A stretch of DNA of 59,236 nucleotides from Candidatus Limnocylindrales bacterium (GCA_035571835.1 DATNBU010000016.1:1-59236); one strand, 5' to 3'. Shown: positions 33,818 to 43,572, counted from the first letter of the stretch. Program-made: numbers and translations. Notes: generated by a model not told the origin, from the sequence alone.

Positions 33818-34603
33818 GTGACCACCAGGAACTACGAATTCATCAAGACCGAGACGAAGGACCGCGTGCTGATCGTGACGATCAACCGTCCCGAGTCGTT
33901 CAACTCGCTGCATCCGGCGGCCAACCGCGAGATGGGCGATGCGTTCGACGATTTCGCCGAGAACGACGACCAGTGGGTCGCGATCGTGACGGGCGCCGGA
34001 GAGAAGGCGTTTTCCGCCGGCAACGATCTCAAGTGGACGGCCGAGAACCAGGGCAAGCTCGAGATTCCTCCGCGGGGCTTCGGCGGCCTGACCAATCGCT
34101 TCGACATGTTCAAGCCGGTGATCGCGGCCGTCAACGGCGTCGCGCTCGGCGGCGGGTTCGAGATCGCTCTCGCGTGCGACATCATCCTTGCGTCGTCGAA
34201 CGCGCGCTTCGGACTGCCCGAGCCGCGTGTCGGCCTTGCCGCGCTCGCCGGCGGCATCCACCGTCTTCCGCGCCAGATCGGCCTCAAGAATGCGATGGGA
34301 ATGATGCTGACCGGGCGCCACGTGGACGCGCAGGAAGCGTTCCGTCTCGGCATCGCGCAGGAGATCGTCGAGCCGGCACAGCTGATGGAGCGCGCTCTGG
34401 CGTGGGCGAACGAGATCGCGGCCTGCGCGCCGCTGTCGGTGCGCACGACCAAAGAAGTTGCGCTCGAAAGCCTCGGCCATCCGCTCGAAGAAGCGTCGCG
34501 CCGCGAATATCCGGCGATCCGCAAGCTGTTCAAGTCGGAGGACTTCGTCGAAGGGCCTCGCGCGTTTGCCGAGAAGCGCAAGCCGAACTGGAAGGGGCGC
34601 TAG
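33818..34603 (+). CDS. Enoyl-CoA hydratase/isomerase family protein
   Basis: 261 aa crotonase-fold enzyme, GTG start with GGAAAGGGAG upstream. Oxyanion-hole residues in AFSAGNDLKW and NGVALGGGFE. Both catalytic Glu positions of enoyl-CoA hydratase are kept (GGGFEIALACD and FGLPEPRVGL). Likely a beta-oxidation step on an unsaturated acyl-CoA. It stands alone, convergent with the next gene. Confidence 0.88.
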   Translation: MTTRNYEFIKTETKDRVLIVTINRPESFNSLHPAANREMGDAFDDFAENDDQWVAIVTGAGEKAFSAGNDLKWTAENQGKLEIPPRGFGGLTNRFDMFKPVIAAVNGVALGGGFEIALACDIILASSNARFGLPEPRVGLAALAGGIHRLPRQIGLKNAMGMMLTGRHVDAQEAFRLGIAQEIVEPAQLMERALAWANEIAACAPLSVRTTKEVALESLGHPLEEASRREYPAIRKLFKSEDFVEGPRAFAEKRKPNWKGR

Positions 34604-34662
34604 GCGGCTCAAACGCGCGGCTTGTCACTCGGCCGGCGTCGCAAACCCACGCGAGCATACGC

Positions 34663-35667
34663 TCACGGCGCTCCAAGTCCGCTGCAGTCGAGCGCGATCG
34701 GCAGGCCGACTGCCGAGCGCAGATCGGCGAGCGCATCGGACGCAAGAATGGTCTTCGAGTGATTGACGTCGCAGATGCAGAGCGGGCAGCCGACCAGTGC
34801 GACCGCGGCTCGCAGGATCAGAAGAGCATCGGACGCGCTGACTTTGCCCACGGCAGGCACCGGATCGCCGCACCGGCCGTCGCACTGGCACGCCTCGCCG
34901 GTTGCATCCCCGTCAAAATCCTCTTGGCCGGGGTTGACGGCCGACGTGCAGTTGTCGATGTCGTCCGGCACGCCGTCGAGATCCTCATCGACGACATCCG
35001 GATCGTCGGATGCGACGATCGAAAGATCGTCGAACGTCGCATATCCGCTCTGGGTCAGATCGAAAACCAGCGATACGTGATTGTCGGTCGCGTTGGTTGC
35101 GTCGAGCGATGCCGTCCGGAACACCCAGTGGAACGTCCACTGATCCGGGGCCGCTTCACCGGTGATCGTGTCGGTGTCGAGCACGGTCTGGCCGAAATCG
35201 AACGCACCGCCCGGACTGTCGAGAAGCAAGATCGAAAGGATCGGCGCCGCCACGCCGAACGGCCCGCCGCAGCCGCTGACGTCGATCGACGAAATGTTCA
35301 TCGCGACATTGAGAAACTTGTGTCCATTCCGGTCGAACGTCAGCCCGAGACGATCGTTCTGTGCAGTCGAAAGCATCCCGATCGAATAGTCGCCGCCGGT
35401 TTCCTCCGGATTGCTGTAGATGGGGATCGAGTCGTGATGAAAGACGGTCTCGACGGTAAAGACCTGGTGAAATACGAACGACGACGTGCCGTAGATCTCG
35501 TTGATCGGGCGGGTATCGAGAGAATTCCCGCAGTTGATGGCCGGCGTCTTGTTCGGCGACTCGAAGTCATTCGCATACAGGACGACGCTGTCCGCCGCGC
35601 GCGCCGGCACGGCGCCCAGCGAGAAAAGCAGCGCCGCCTGGAGTAAGACGTCCCGTCCTGTTCGCAT
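34663..35667 (-). CDS. Secreted protein with TSP3 and dockerin-like module
   Basis: 334 aa. Signal peptide (VLLQAALLFSLGAVPARAAD). Residues about 25-215 form a beta-rich domain of no family I recognise, possibly lectin-like (PEETGGDYSIGML...HVSLVFDLTQSGYATFDDLSI). Then comes a thrombospondin type 3 calcium motif (DLDGVPDDIDNC). Last comes the duplicated dockerin-like module: SASDALLILRAAV, then CDVNHSKTILASDALADLR with loop residues D1, N3, S5, D12, ending PIALDC. Probably exported and calcium-binding. Third carrier of this module in the window. Confidence 0.72.
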   Translation of the reverse strand: MRTGRDVLLQAALLFSLGAVPARAADSVVLYANDFESPNKTPAINCGNSLDTRPINEIYGTSSFVFHQVFTVETVFHHDSIPIYSNPEETGGDYSIGMLSTAQNDRLGLTFDRNGHKFLNVAMNISSIDVSGCGGPFGVAAPILSILLLDSPGGAFDFGQTVLDTDTITGEAAPDQWTFHWVFRTASLDATNATDNHVSLVFDLTQSGYATFDDLSIVASDDPDVVDEDLDGVPDDIDNCTSAVNPGQEDFDGDATGEACQCDGRCGDPVPAVGKVSASDALLILRAAVALVGCPLCICDVNHSKTILASDALADLRSAVGLPIALDCSGLGAP

Positions 35668-35735
35668 GAGCTTCTCCTTTTGCTCGCGCCCGTCGAAGCC
35701 TCTACGGAGGCGACGCGCATCTGACGCATGGTACC

Positions 35736-36509
35736 GTGATCACGATATCCACCTGGAACGTCAACTCCCTTCGCGCACGCCTGCCGCTCGTGCTGCACTA
35801 TCTCGAGACGTACCGGCCGCACGTTCTGTGCCTTCAGGAAACGCGAATCGGCGCCGCGGCGTTTCCTCAGAGTGCATTCGAGGCCGCCGGCTATCACGTC
35901 GCGTCGACCGGCGCCGGCGGCTACGCGGGCGTAGCCGTCGCCAGCACGTATCCAATCGACGAGACCGTGTCCGGGATCGACTCGTTCGTCGAAAAGCGCG
36001 CGCCCGGTCGCAGGCTGCTGTGCCGCATCGGATCGTTGTGGATCGATACCGTGTACGTGCCGACGCGAATGGCGATCGGCAAGAGTGGATTTCTCGAGGG
36101 TCTGCGCCGGGATCACATCGCCCGCTTCGACGGCGCAGCGCCGGATGTTCTCGCCGGCGATTTCAACATCTGCTTCGACGCGCGCGACTACGCGTCACCG
36201 TCGATGATCACCGCGCCTGACGTGCATCCGAACCGTCCGGAGGATCTCGCATTCCGAGCTCTCGTCAGCGGCCGGCTCGTCGACTGCTTTCGCCGCAAGA
36301 CGGCGGATGGCGGACACTTCAGCTGGTTCCCGATGGCGCCGTGGGCGCCGCGTCGCAACTACGGCATGCGTCTCGATTACCTTTTCGCGACCGAAGCGCT
36401 GGCCGCGCGGCTGGCCGACGTCGTGCACGATCGTGAGACGCGCGACTGGCAGCGGCCGTCCGACCATGTTCCTGTTCGTGCGAGCTTCGACGTCGATGTG
36501 TCGGCGTAG
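35736..36509 (+). CDS. xthA: Exodeoxyribonuclease III
   Basis: 257 aa, GTG start. Endonuclease/exonuclease/phosphatase fold for AP-site repair: WNVNSLRARLP, CLQETRIGA (metal Glu), VLAGDFNICFD (Asn/Asp pair), FSWFPM, MRLDYLFAT and the C-terminal PSDHVPVRASF (catalytic His). The Tyr-containing loop reads YVPTRMA. Divergent from the TSP3 gene, 68 bp apart. Confidence 0.92.
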   Translation: MITISTWNVNSLRARLPLVLHYLETYRPHVLCLQETRIGAAAFPQSAFEAAGYHVASTGAGGYAGVAVASTYPIDETVSGIDSFVEKRAPGRRLLCRIGSLWIDTVYVPTRMAIGKSGFLEGLRRDHIARFDGAAPDVLAGDFNICFDARDYASPSMITAPDVHPNRPEDLAFRALVSGRLVDCFRRKTADGGHFSWFPMAPWAPRRNYGMRLDYLFATEALAARLADVVHDRETRDWQRPSDHVPVRASFDVDVSA

Positions 36510-36620
36510 CACGAACATTCCGCGGGGAATGTCGGCGATGGCGACGGAGCCGAAGGGTCCCTTTCACACGGTGCGACTTGCGCTGCGCTGCATGCAGATC
36601 GCCAGGTAGAAGTAACGAGC

Positions 36621-37589
36621 TTGCCAGCCTATCGAGCCCACCTCACGATCCTTCTTGCCGCCGGCCTCGTGGCATTGATTGGCTTCAACATTCTCGCGTT
36701 CATTCATGCATGGTCGATGCTGCACTTCGCCAGCGCCGGGGTGCGCACGAAGCCACCAGAGGAGCTGTCGTGGTCCGAGAAGGGCGCTCTGCTCGTAACA
36801 GGAATCAATCTGCCACGACCCGTGAACACCCGAACGCCGGCCGACGCGTTTACGACTCACCACTTACAGACAACGGACGGATTGAACATCGAGGCTTGGT
36901 GGGTTCCTGCTGCGAACGCTCGGGCGGCAGTCGTTCTATTCCATGGCTACGGCGGCTCGAAGTCCGAGCTTCTCGACGAGGCGGAAGCATTTCGCCGGCT
37001 CGGGTGCGACACGTTCCTCGTCGACCACCGCGGCCATGGCGGCTCCGCGGGTACCTACACATCGATCGGTTTCCTTGAAGCGGAGGATGTCGCGGCCGCT
37101 GTGGCTTATCTACGGTCGAACCTGGCACCGCATTCTCCAGTCATTCTTTTCGGCGCGTCGATGGGAGCAGTATCCGTTCTCCGGTCGCTGGCGACTCACG
37201 AGTTGCCGGTGTCGGGCGTCGTTATCGAATCCGTCTACGACACGATGCTCAACGCCGTGCGAAACCGCTTCCATTCGATGGGACTGCCGGCGTTTCCGTT
37301 CTCGGAAGCGTTGGGGTTCTGGGGCGGGGTACAGATGGGTTTCCCGTGCTGGCAGCACAATCCCGCGGACTACGCAGCGGCGGTTCGTGTGCCGGTCCTC
37401 ATGCTTCACGGCGAGGCCGACCCGCGAGCGACGCTGGAACAGGCGCAGGCGGTTTTAGCGAAGCTCCCGAGGTCGTCGCAGCTCGTCGTATTTCCCGGCC
37501 TGAAGCACCAATCTCTGGAGCGCGGCGCGCCCGAGACCTGGAATCAAGCCGTCGGAGCGTATGTCGCGCATGTGGCACCGACGCCCTGA
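36621..37589 (+). CDS. Alpha/beta hydrolase, membrane-anchored
   Basis: 322 aa, TTG start; an in-frame TAG just upstream leaves no earlier choice. N-terminal transmembrane anchor (ILLAAGLVALIGFNILAFI). Hydrolase fold: VVLFHGYGGSKSE oxyanion loop, VDHRGHGGSAGT, nucleophile elbow FGASMGAVSVL, acid-type loop MLHGEADPRATLEQ and a His in FPGLKHQSLE. Similar to BAAT/DUF1749-type serine hydrolases of unknown substrate. The hydrolase domain probably faces the periplasm or membrane surface. Confidence 0.8.
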   Translation: MPAYRAHLTILLAAGLVALIGFNILAFIHAWSMLHFASAGVRTKPPEELSWSEKGALLVTGINLPRPVNTRTPADAFTTHHLQTTDGLNIEAWWVPAANARAAVVLFHGYGGSKSELLDEAEAFRRLGCDTFLVDHRGHGGSAGTYTSIGFLEAEDVAAAVAYLRSNLAPHSPVILFGASMGAVSVLRSLATHELPVSGVVIESVYDTMLNAVRNRFHSMGLPAFPFSEALGFWGGVQMGFPCWQHNPADYAAAVRVPVLMLHGEADPRATLEQAQAVLAKLPRSSQLVVFPGLKHQSLERGAPETWNQAVGAYVAHVAPTP

Positions 37590-37796
37590 GCCAGACGTCG
37601 CAACAAGTCTCTTGTCCATACTGCGCCATCATCGTAGAAAAATGCGCGCGCGGGCTTTGATCTGAATCGCTCGAAATACATCTCCGTCCTGCTGGCCCCG
37701 CTGGCCGTCATATTCCTGCTGCAGCCGCTCGTCTCCTGGGTCGCGTCCTATGATCCGCGCGACTGCGACGACAAAGCCGTCCACTATTTCTCGGCG

Positions 37797-38936
37797 ATGT
37801 ACACGAGGGCGAGTCACGCTGAGCGCGACGCATTCCAAGAGGGAATCGCAGACTTCGTGCGAACGTCCGAACACGACGCGCGGTGGCCGCGCACGAGCTT
37901 CCGGCTGCTGTCGGTGAATTCGTATCCGATGGCCAACGCGATCATCTCTGTCGTGCACCGCCCGACGATGCCCTATTCCGACAGCGTAAAGTGGAGCCTT
38001 CTGCTCGTCACGCTCCTTGCGATTGTCTTCGTCGCATTGACGGCCTCCGCAACGCCGTTCGGATTCTGGCCGGCGCTTCTGACGGTCAACCTCATTGCGT
38101 GGCAGGTGATTCCGACAGGGCCGGTACTCGGCAAGGTCGCGGTGAACATGATGCCGTTCCTGTCGTATGTACCGCGAGGCGCCGGAAGTCTGCTCGTCAT
38201 TCCCATCGTTCTCTGCTTTGCCGCGCGCCGGTGGTGGCTATGCGCGGCGTGCGTGCTCTGCGTTTTTCTCTGGCACCTCGGCCTCGGGCTCATTCTGGCC
38301 ATCGTCGTACCGCTCGGCCTCGCGCTCGCTTCGCTACCGGCGCGTCGTATCACGGACTTTCACGATCGCGCGCTCGTCGCGAGCCTGGTGGTTCTGGCGC
38401 TGGCACTGGCAGTATCCAGGCTGACGAGCATTCCCGCCGTCGACGCGTCGATTCAGTCGCTGACGAATCTGCACGAAGATCAGCACGTCCGGATGCGTCT
38501 GCTCGGAAGCGAGTATTCCCTGTGCGTGCTCGTCGTAGTCGTTGCAGCGCGACGTCTGGTCGGCTGGCTCGGCGCCCAGGTTCCGCTGCTCGCGCGGCTC
38601 GGATCCGAAACCGGCTCGCGGATCGCGATCGCTTCCCTTCTTGTCGCAATCGGACTCTGGCATGCCCCGTCATTTGCCGCGGTGGCCCGCGAGCAATCCG
38701 GGTTTTTCAATCCGACGTGCGGCCGTGCGGTCTCGGTACCGCTGCCCAGCAACTGGAAGCAGTTGCGGCTGAGCAATGAAGCATCCCTGTTCCGGTCGTT
38801 CGGCGACTACCTGCTTGCGCTTCGGTATGTCGATGATCGCGCGCGCACGCGGTCTGCGCGCGGGCCGGGCCGGGTGACCGCGGGAGTCACGCCAGCCGCT
38901 GCTCGAGCAACGGCGCCGGATCGAGCCGGGCCTTAG
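37797..38936 (+). CDS. Polytopic membrane protein, N-terminus uncertain
   Basis: 379 aa from the ATG at 37797, with about eight hydrophobic segments (SLLLVTLLAIVFVALTASAT; VIPIVLCFAARRWWLCAACV; and more) and no family I can name. The frame stays open to a TAG at 37635 and the upstream part reads as a good signal anchor (ISVLLAPLAVIFLLQPLVSW) but has no start codon. An ATG at 37642 is one frame off, so a single base missing from the GC run near 37645-37655 would restore a natural N-terminus. It may be an assembly error or a real lesion. Convergent with the FxLYD-like gene. Confidence 0.6.
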   Translation: MYTRASHAERDAFQEGIADFVRTSEHDARWPRTSFRLLSVNSYPMANAIISVVHRPTMPYSDSVKWSLLLVTLLAIVFVALTASATPFGFWPALLTVNLIAWQVIPTGPVLGKVAVNMMPFLSYVPRGAGSLLVIPIVLCFAARRWWLCAACVLCVFLWHLGLGLILAIVVPLGLALASLPARRITDFHDRALVASLVVLALALAVSRLTSIPAVDASIQSLTNLHEDQHVRMRLLGSEYSLCVLVVVVAARRLVGWLGAQVPLLARLGSETGSRIAIASLLVAIGLWHAPSFAAVAREQSGFFNPTCGRAVSVPLPSNWKQLRLSNEASLFRSFGDYLLALRYVDDRARTRSARGPGRVTAGVTPAAARATAPDRAGP

Positions 38937-38938
38937 CA

Positions 38939-39586
38939 TCATCCATGCGATCGAGGGTCCTCCGCGGCGACGGCGATTCGCTCGAGAATCCGGTTCTGCG
39001 AATCGAACAGATCGATCTGTTTTTCGATCAGGTCCACGCTGCGGCCCTGAGCTGCGCTTCTCTTCTTCGAGCGCCGTATGATGTAGAGCGAAATCGCAGC
39101 GAGAAATGCCAGCGGAATCCAGACCATCAGGGATTTCTTCGTCAAAGATCTCTCAGACCTGGTGCCGGCCGCCGGCGCACTCTTGGCGAAATGGTTTTCC
39201 GGCGCGGAGATCACTCTGGCAGTATGCGAAGCGTAGCGTTCCCTGGACGCAGCGGCTGAGACGCTTACGCGAAAGGCGACCGTGTCGTGTACGGGAACCT
39301 TCACGCCGTACAGCTGTTCGATGGACGCATCGATCAGCTTGCCGTCCTTGTCGAAATATTCGACTTCGACGACGACGTCATCCAGCAGCTCATCCGAATT
39401 ATTGCGGATCCGGCCCACGGTGTTCACGTAGAGCGTGTCGTGGCCCATGGTGAGGCTCATCGTGGATTCCGTGACGACCGCGACCTCTTTTTCGGCTGCC
39501 GCTCCCTCGCTTCGAAGGATGACGCAGAGGCAGAATGACGTCAGCAGCGTTGCGGACTTACCCCATGATCCTGCGAGCTCGAGCAT
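38939..39586 (-). CDS. Exported protein with FxLYD-like domain and C-terminal anchor
   Basis: 215 aa. An N-terminal signal segment (LLTSFCLCVILRSEGAAA), a beta-sandwich resembling FxLYD proteins at about 45-125 (YVNTVGRIRNNSDELLDDVVVEV), then a membrane helix (SLMVWIPLAFLAAISLYII) and a basic, coiled-coil-prone tail (KRSAAQGRSVDLIEKQIDLF). The orientation would place the domain outside and the tail in the cytoplasm. Function unknown. Two bases separate its stop from that of the convergent membrane protein gene. Confidence 0.6.
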   Translation of the reverse strand: MLELAGSWGKSATLLTSFCLCVILRSEGAAAEKEVAVVTESTMSLTMGHDTLYVNTVGRIRNNSDELLDDVVVEVEYFDKDGKLIDASIEQLYGVKVPVHDTVAFRVSVSAAASRERYASHTARVISAPENHFAKSAPAAGTRSERSLTKKSLMVWIPLAFLAAISLYIIRRSKKRSAAQGRSVDLIEKQIDLFDSQNRILERIAVAAEDPRSHG

Positions 39587-39625
39587 GGCAACCTCCGATA
39601 GTTTGACGTGTCGCGTGTCGGCAAC

Positions 39626-40411
39626 TCAGGCCGGCGCGTGCTGGGCCGCAAGCGCGGCGAGTGCGAGCGCATTGTTCAACGAGTGCATCGCGATGCATGG
39701 CACGACCGACCGCGTGCGGCTTCGCGCCGCGCCGAGCATGAGCCCCATGAGGAAGATCGTCGCAACGTCATAAGGGCTGTACTGCACGTGCATCAGTGAC
39801 CAGGCGAGCGCCGAGGCCAGCGCGGCGGCCGTCGCCGGAATGCCGGTTGATTCGAGGGCACTCAACAGAAACCCGCGAAAGAAGATCTCCTCCAGCAGTG
39901 GCGCTGCTGCCACGAGAGCCAAGGCCAGCAGCGCGCCGTCGGAGGACGACTGGTAGACGGTGGTCATGTATTCGGACGGAGGCTGTCCGAGCACAGCGGC
40001 GAGCCATCGAGCCGCGAACTGAAGGGCCACGATCGCGATGCACCACGCCATTGTCGCGCGGAATGACGCGGGCGTTACGCCGAGAAAACTCCATGGGTTG
40101 CTCTCGCGGCGCGCCGCGAGAAGTCCGATCAGCGGTATACCGACCAGCGTGGATGTAACGGCGGCGATCGATAGATAGAGGCCGTCGGTATCGAGTGGAC
40201 GCGCGAACCAGGCGTCCATGTCGAGTTCCGGGTCGCCGGCCAGCGCCACGCCGAGCGTGAGCACGATCGCAAAGAGCTGGGTTGCGATGGAGACGGTCAC
40301 GATGACGCCCGAATAGATTGCGGTCCGTGCGATGGTCCAGCGCGGGCTGCCGTTGCAACGCTCCGCGAGGTCCTGGTCGAGGAGAAGTGGATTGCTGACG
40401 CTACCGATCAT
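39626..40411 (-). CDS. CPBP (CAAX-type) intramembrane metalloprotease
   Basis: 261 aa polytopic membrane protein of the CPBP/Abi family: motif 1 LLEEIFFRGFLLSAL (two Glu and Arg), motif 2 His in WSLMHVQYS, and C-terminal MHSLNNALAL. These are the zinc-ligand and catalytic residues of the Rce1-like glutamate protease fold. Substrate unknown. It is the next gene upstream of the secreted trypsin-like protease, 158 bp apart on the same strand, but co-transcription is not certain. Confidence 0.85.
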   Translation of the reverse strand: MIGSVSNPLLLDQDLAERCNGSPRWTIARTAIYSGVIVTVSIATQLFAIVLTLGVALAGDPELDMDAWFARPLDTDGLYLSIAAVTSTLVGIPLIGLLAARRESNPWSFLGVTPASFRATMAWCIAIVALQFAARWLAAVLGQPPSEYMTTVYQSSSDGALLALALVAAAPLLEEIFFRGFLLSALESTGIPATAAALASALAWSLMHVQYSPYDVATIFLMGLMLGAARSRTRSVVPCIAMHSLNNALALAALAAQHAPA

Positions 40412-40569
40412 TTGTCTGATTCACCCGGTCAGCTGGCCGGTCGTGTCGGTCTTCTGCTTCACGCGGGATGCCAGAGCACCGGCACAAGCGGTGAAAGAGT
40501 AAGGACGTGCGAGTTGGCGGCGACGCCTGGGCGAGTTCAATTTTTCTCGCGCCAAGCGTTCCCTCGGCC

Positions 40570-42459
40570 CTACCACTGCTGGAGCTGGCAACTCCCGTCG
40601 AACTCCAGATCGAAATCGAGCACGCTGAACACGTCGATGCTCGATCCGTTCGGAACTTCCTTCCCGCGCACCGAGATCAGCCAGTACGCACCCGACGGCG
40701 GCTGCTTGTACGAGAGCTTCACGCGTCGCAAGCCGCCGAGCGAGCCGTCACCCTTCCATCCATATCGTCCGCTGACAGGATCGGCTTTGATCCAGCCCGG
40801 ATCGTTCGCTGGAATCGACACGACGACCGTGCCGACGCCGTCGGTCACGCTCAGCGAGAATACGTCGTCGCGCGGATCGAGATCCGCATAGTTACCGGCC
40901 GGATCGAACAGGTCGGCCTTGTACAGGAAGCGGCGATCATCGGAGGCGATCGACAAACCATAAAGATCGCCGGTCACGCACGTGTTCGGACACGAGCAGC
41001 CTGAGCAGTCGCCCGGGCAGGCCGCATCGCTGGTGCCGTCACAGTCTTCGCCGGACTCGACGAGGTCGTTGCCGCAGACCGGAGCCGGGCACGCGCACGC
41101 GGTGCATGGACCGGTCACGCAGCTGCCGAGGTTGCTGCCGTCGCACTCTTCGCCGCTTTCGACGAGGTTGTTGCCGCACACGGGCGCCGGGCACGAGCAC
41201 GCGCTGCACGGACCGGTCACGCACGAGCCGAGATCGCTGCCGTCGCACTCTTCGCCGGACTCGGCGATGTTGTTTCCGCAGATCGCCGGGTCGCCGAATG
41301 CCGTAGCCGTCACCTGGTAGACGCCGCTGCCCGAGGTCCGACGCACGAAAATCGACCATGTGCCTGCGCCGGGATTCGCAAACTCGCACGCACCGTACGC
41401 CATGGCCCCGTCCGACTTGCAGTCGAACAGCGTAGCAGTGGCACCAGTCCCGTTGCGGACGAAGAGATCCGGATTCACGCGCCCGTCGTCGGAGTTGAGC
41501 GTAACACGCAGCACGGACGGAGCGCCGGTCACTGCAAACGTGTAGCTGTCGTCGAGGTTGCCCGAGCTGAGCGTGCCGCTGAATTCATTGACGGTGACCG
41601 CTGCGTCGCCGACCGGAGGAAGTCCTCCGCAGGTGTCGGTCGAATCCGCGCCGATCTGCGTATCGATCCACGTCCGGTTGTAGTAAACGCTCGCGTCCCA
41701 GCTGTGGTCGGTCGGCATGCACGTCGCCGAGCTGCCCGCCGACGTAACTCCGACGAGCTCGGTCGCCCCCGAGAAGTCCATGAACAACGGCCCGCCCGAA
41801 TCGCCGTCGCACGTGTCCGCGTCGGTGCCGGCCGGACCGATGGGCGACGCGTAGTCCCAGCAGACGAGCTTGTCGTTGCTCTCGCCGCCGGTCTGCGAGG
41901 TGACGCAATCGGCGGTGACCATGTCGCCGTAATACTTGACGCCGTAGTGGCCGCCGCCGGTGTTGCCGAAACCGGCAATCGTGCCGTCGAGTCCGGTGCC
42001 GAGCGCGTCGAGGTCGTGCGTAGTATTGATCGTCGTCGGATCGATGCCGGTCACGGGATCGATGAGCTTGAGGACCGCCACGTCGCGGCCGGAGAAATCC
42101 GGATTGTACGAAGGATTGTACGTGACCGAGGAAACGGTCTCGAGGCCGCTGTGCTGGAGGTAGACCCAGTAATGCGACGCCGTCGTATCGTCGACCACGC
42201 AGTGGGCGGCGACGAGAAACGTCCTGCAGCCGATGAGCGTACCGCTGCAGATCATCGATGCGTTCGAGCTCGTGATCGCGCCGGCACCGCTGTGGAGCAG
42301 CGCGCCCGTGGTCGGGAAGCTCTGCGTCGGAAGGCCATTGATGATCCGGGGGCTGGGACCCGTGACAGATTCCGCGCGCGCAGCACCGGCGCCGCATATC
42401 AGCCCGAAAGCCATCGCAGCCGCGACCAGGAACGCGCGTGCACGTTGAGAATGCGTCAC
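40570..42459 (-). CDS. Secreted trypsin-like serine protease with Cys-rich repeats
   Basis: 629 aa, GTG start. Signal peptide (AFLVAAAMAFGLICGAGAARAE). S1 protease domain at about 38-275: activation-type IINGLP, catalytic His in LVAAHCVV, Asp in GRDVAVLKL, Ser in CDGDSGGPLF. Next a PPC-type domain (about 290-390; DSYTFAVTGAPSVLRVTLNS). Then three roughly 34-residue DUF4215/Myxo-type repeats (CGNNLVESGEECDGS, with SCVTGPC). A roughly 130-residue beta-rich end has no recognisable family. The catalytic triad is intact, so an active exported protease is expected. No dockerin-like module here. Confidence 0.87.
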   Translation of the reverse strand: MTHSQRARAFLVAAAMAFGLICGAGAARAESVTGPSPRIINGLPTQSFPTTGALLHSGAGAITSSNASMICSGTLIGCRTFLVAAHCVVDDTTASHYWVYLQHSGLETVSSVTYNPSYNPDFSGRDVAVLKLIDPVTGIDPTTINTTHDLDALGTGLDGTIAGFGNTGGGHYGVKYYGDMVTADCVTSQTGGESNDKLVCWDYASPIGPAGTDADTCDGDSGGPLFMDFSGATELVGVTSAGSSATCMPTDHSWDASVYYNRTWIDTQIGADSTDTCGGLPPVGDAAVTVNEFSGTLSSGNLDDSYTFAVTGAPSVLRVTLNSDDGRVNPDLFVRNGTGATATLFDCKSDGAMAYGACEFANPGAGTWSIFVRRTSGSGVYQVTATAFGDPAICGNNIAESGEECDGSDLGSCVTGPCSACSCPAPVCGNNLVESGEECDGSNLGSCVTGPCTACACPAPVCGNDLVESGEDCDGTSDAACPGDCSGCSCPNTCVTGDLYGLSIASDDRRFLYKADLFDPAGNYADLDPRDDVFSLSVTDGVGTVVVSIPANDPGWIKADPVSGRYGWKGDGSLGGLRRVKLSYKQPPSGAYWLISVRGKEVPNGSSIDVFSVLDFDLEFDGSCQLQQW

Positions 42460-42546
42460 GATGAGAATCCCCCGGATCCGGTCCGCGTCCGGCGAACCCG
42501 AAGTCCCGACCCTATCTCCAGCAGCTGGCCTGTCGCAAGGCGGATT

Positions 42547-43572
42547 TCAGATCTTGTCCGGCCCGAGCCTCACCAGCATCTTGCCGCTGTTGTCGCCGCG
42601 GAAAAGTCCGATGAAAGCCTTCGGAGCCGCGCCGATGCCTTCCATCACCGTCTGCTGCCAGCGGATCTTTCCGGCGCCGATCCACGGGCCCATCTCCATG
42701 TAGAACTGCGGAACCATGTCGATGTAGTCCGAGACGATGAAGCCCTGCATCTTCAGGCTGCGCCCGATCACGTTGACGAGGTTGCGCGGGCCCGGCGGCG
42801 CCTCGGTCGCATTGTACATGCTGATCATGCCGCACATGACGAGGCGTCCCTTGCTGTTCATCAGCTCGAGCGCAGTCTCGAGGTGCTCGCCGCCGACGTT
42901 CTCGTAATAAATGTCGATGCCTTTCGGACAGGCCTTCGAGACCGAGTCGAACAGCGAACCCGATTTGTAGTTCACGCATTCGTCGGCGCCGGCCACTTCC
43001 TTGACCCATTTGCACTTCTCGGCGGAGCCCGCCGAGCCGACGACGCGAAGGCCTTTGATCTTCGCGATCTGCGAAACCACCGACCCCACCGCACCTGCGG
43101 CGGCGGAGACGAAAATCGTTTCGCCTTCCTTCGGCTCGCCGATTTTCAGCAGGCTCGTGTATGCGGTGAGGCCCGGCATGCCGAGCACGCCGAGATAGCA
43201 TTCGAGCGGCGCAAGCGCGGGATCGACCTTGTTGAACATCATTCCGCCGGCGGTCACGTTGTATTCGCGCCATCCGCCGCTCGCGAAACCGCAAACGTAG
43301 TCGCCTTCGGCGTATGCAGGATTGCGCGACTTGACGACCTGACCGACCGATCCGCCGTCGAGTACCTCGCCGATCTGGAACGGCGGCACGTAGCTCTTGC
43401 GCTCGGTCATGCGCCCGCGCATGTACGGATCGACCGTCATCCAGATGTTGCGCACGACGAACTCGCCGTCGCCGGGCTCCGGCATTTTGGCCTCGACGAC
43501 GTCGAAATCTTCTTCAACGGGCATGCCGACGGGGCGGCGCTTCAGATGCACTTCGTGGTTCTTTGTCGTCAT
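42547..43572 (-). CDS. NADP-dependent oxidoreductase (MDR, CurA/LTB4DH type)
   Basis: 341 aa zinc-free medium-chain reductase: RRPVGMPVEEDFDV and DPYMRGRM at the N-terminus, NADPH-binding VSAAAGAVGSVVSQIAKIKG, then YYENVGGEHLETAL. These are hallmarks of the prostaglandin reductase / CurA family, which reduces enones and alkenals. Ribosome site TGGAG eight bases upstream. It follows the FMN-binding gene on the same strand, 90 bp apart, with a repeat half-site between them. Confidence 0.88.
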   Translation of the reverse strand: MTTKNHEVHLKRRPVGMPVEEDFDVVEAKMPEPGDGEFVVRNIWMTVDPYMRGRMTERKSYVPPFQIGEVLDGGSVGQVVKSRNPAYAEGDYVCGFASGGWREYNVTAGGMMFNKVDPALAPLECYLGVLGMPGLTAYTSLLKIGEPKEGETIFVSAAAGAVGSVVSQIAKIKGLRVVGSAGSAEKCKWVKEVAGADECVNYKSGSLFDSVSKACPKGIDIYYENVGGEHLETALELMNSKGRLVMCGMISMYNATEAPPGPRNLVNVIGRSLKMQGFIVSDYIDMVPQFYMEMGPWIGAGKIRWQQTVMEGIGAAPKAFIGLFRGDNSGKMLVRLGPDKI

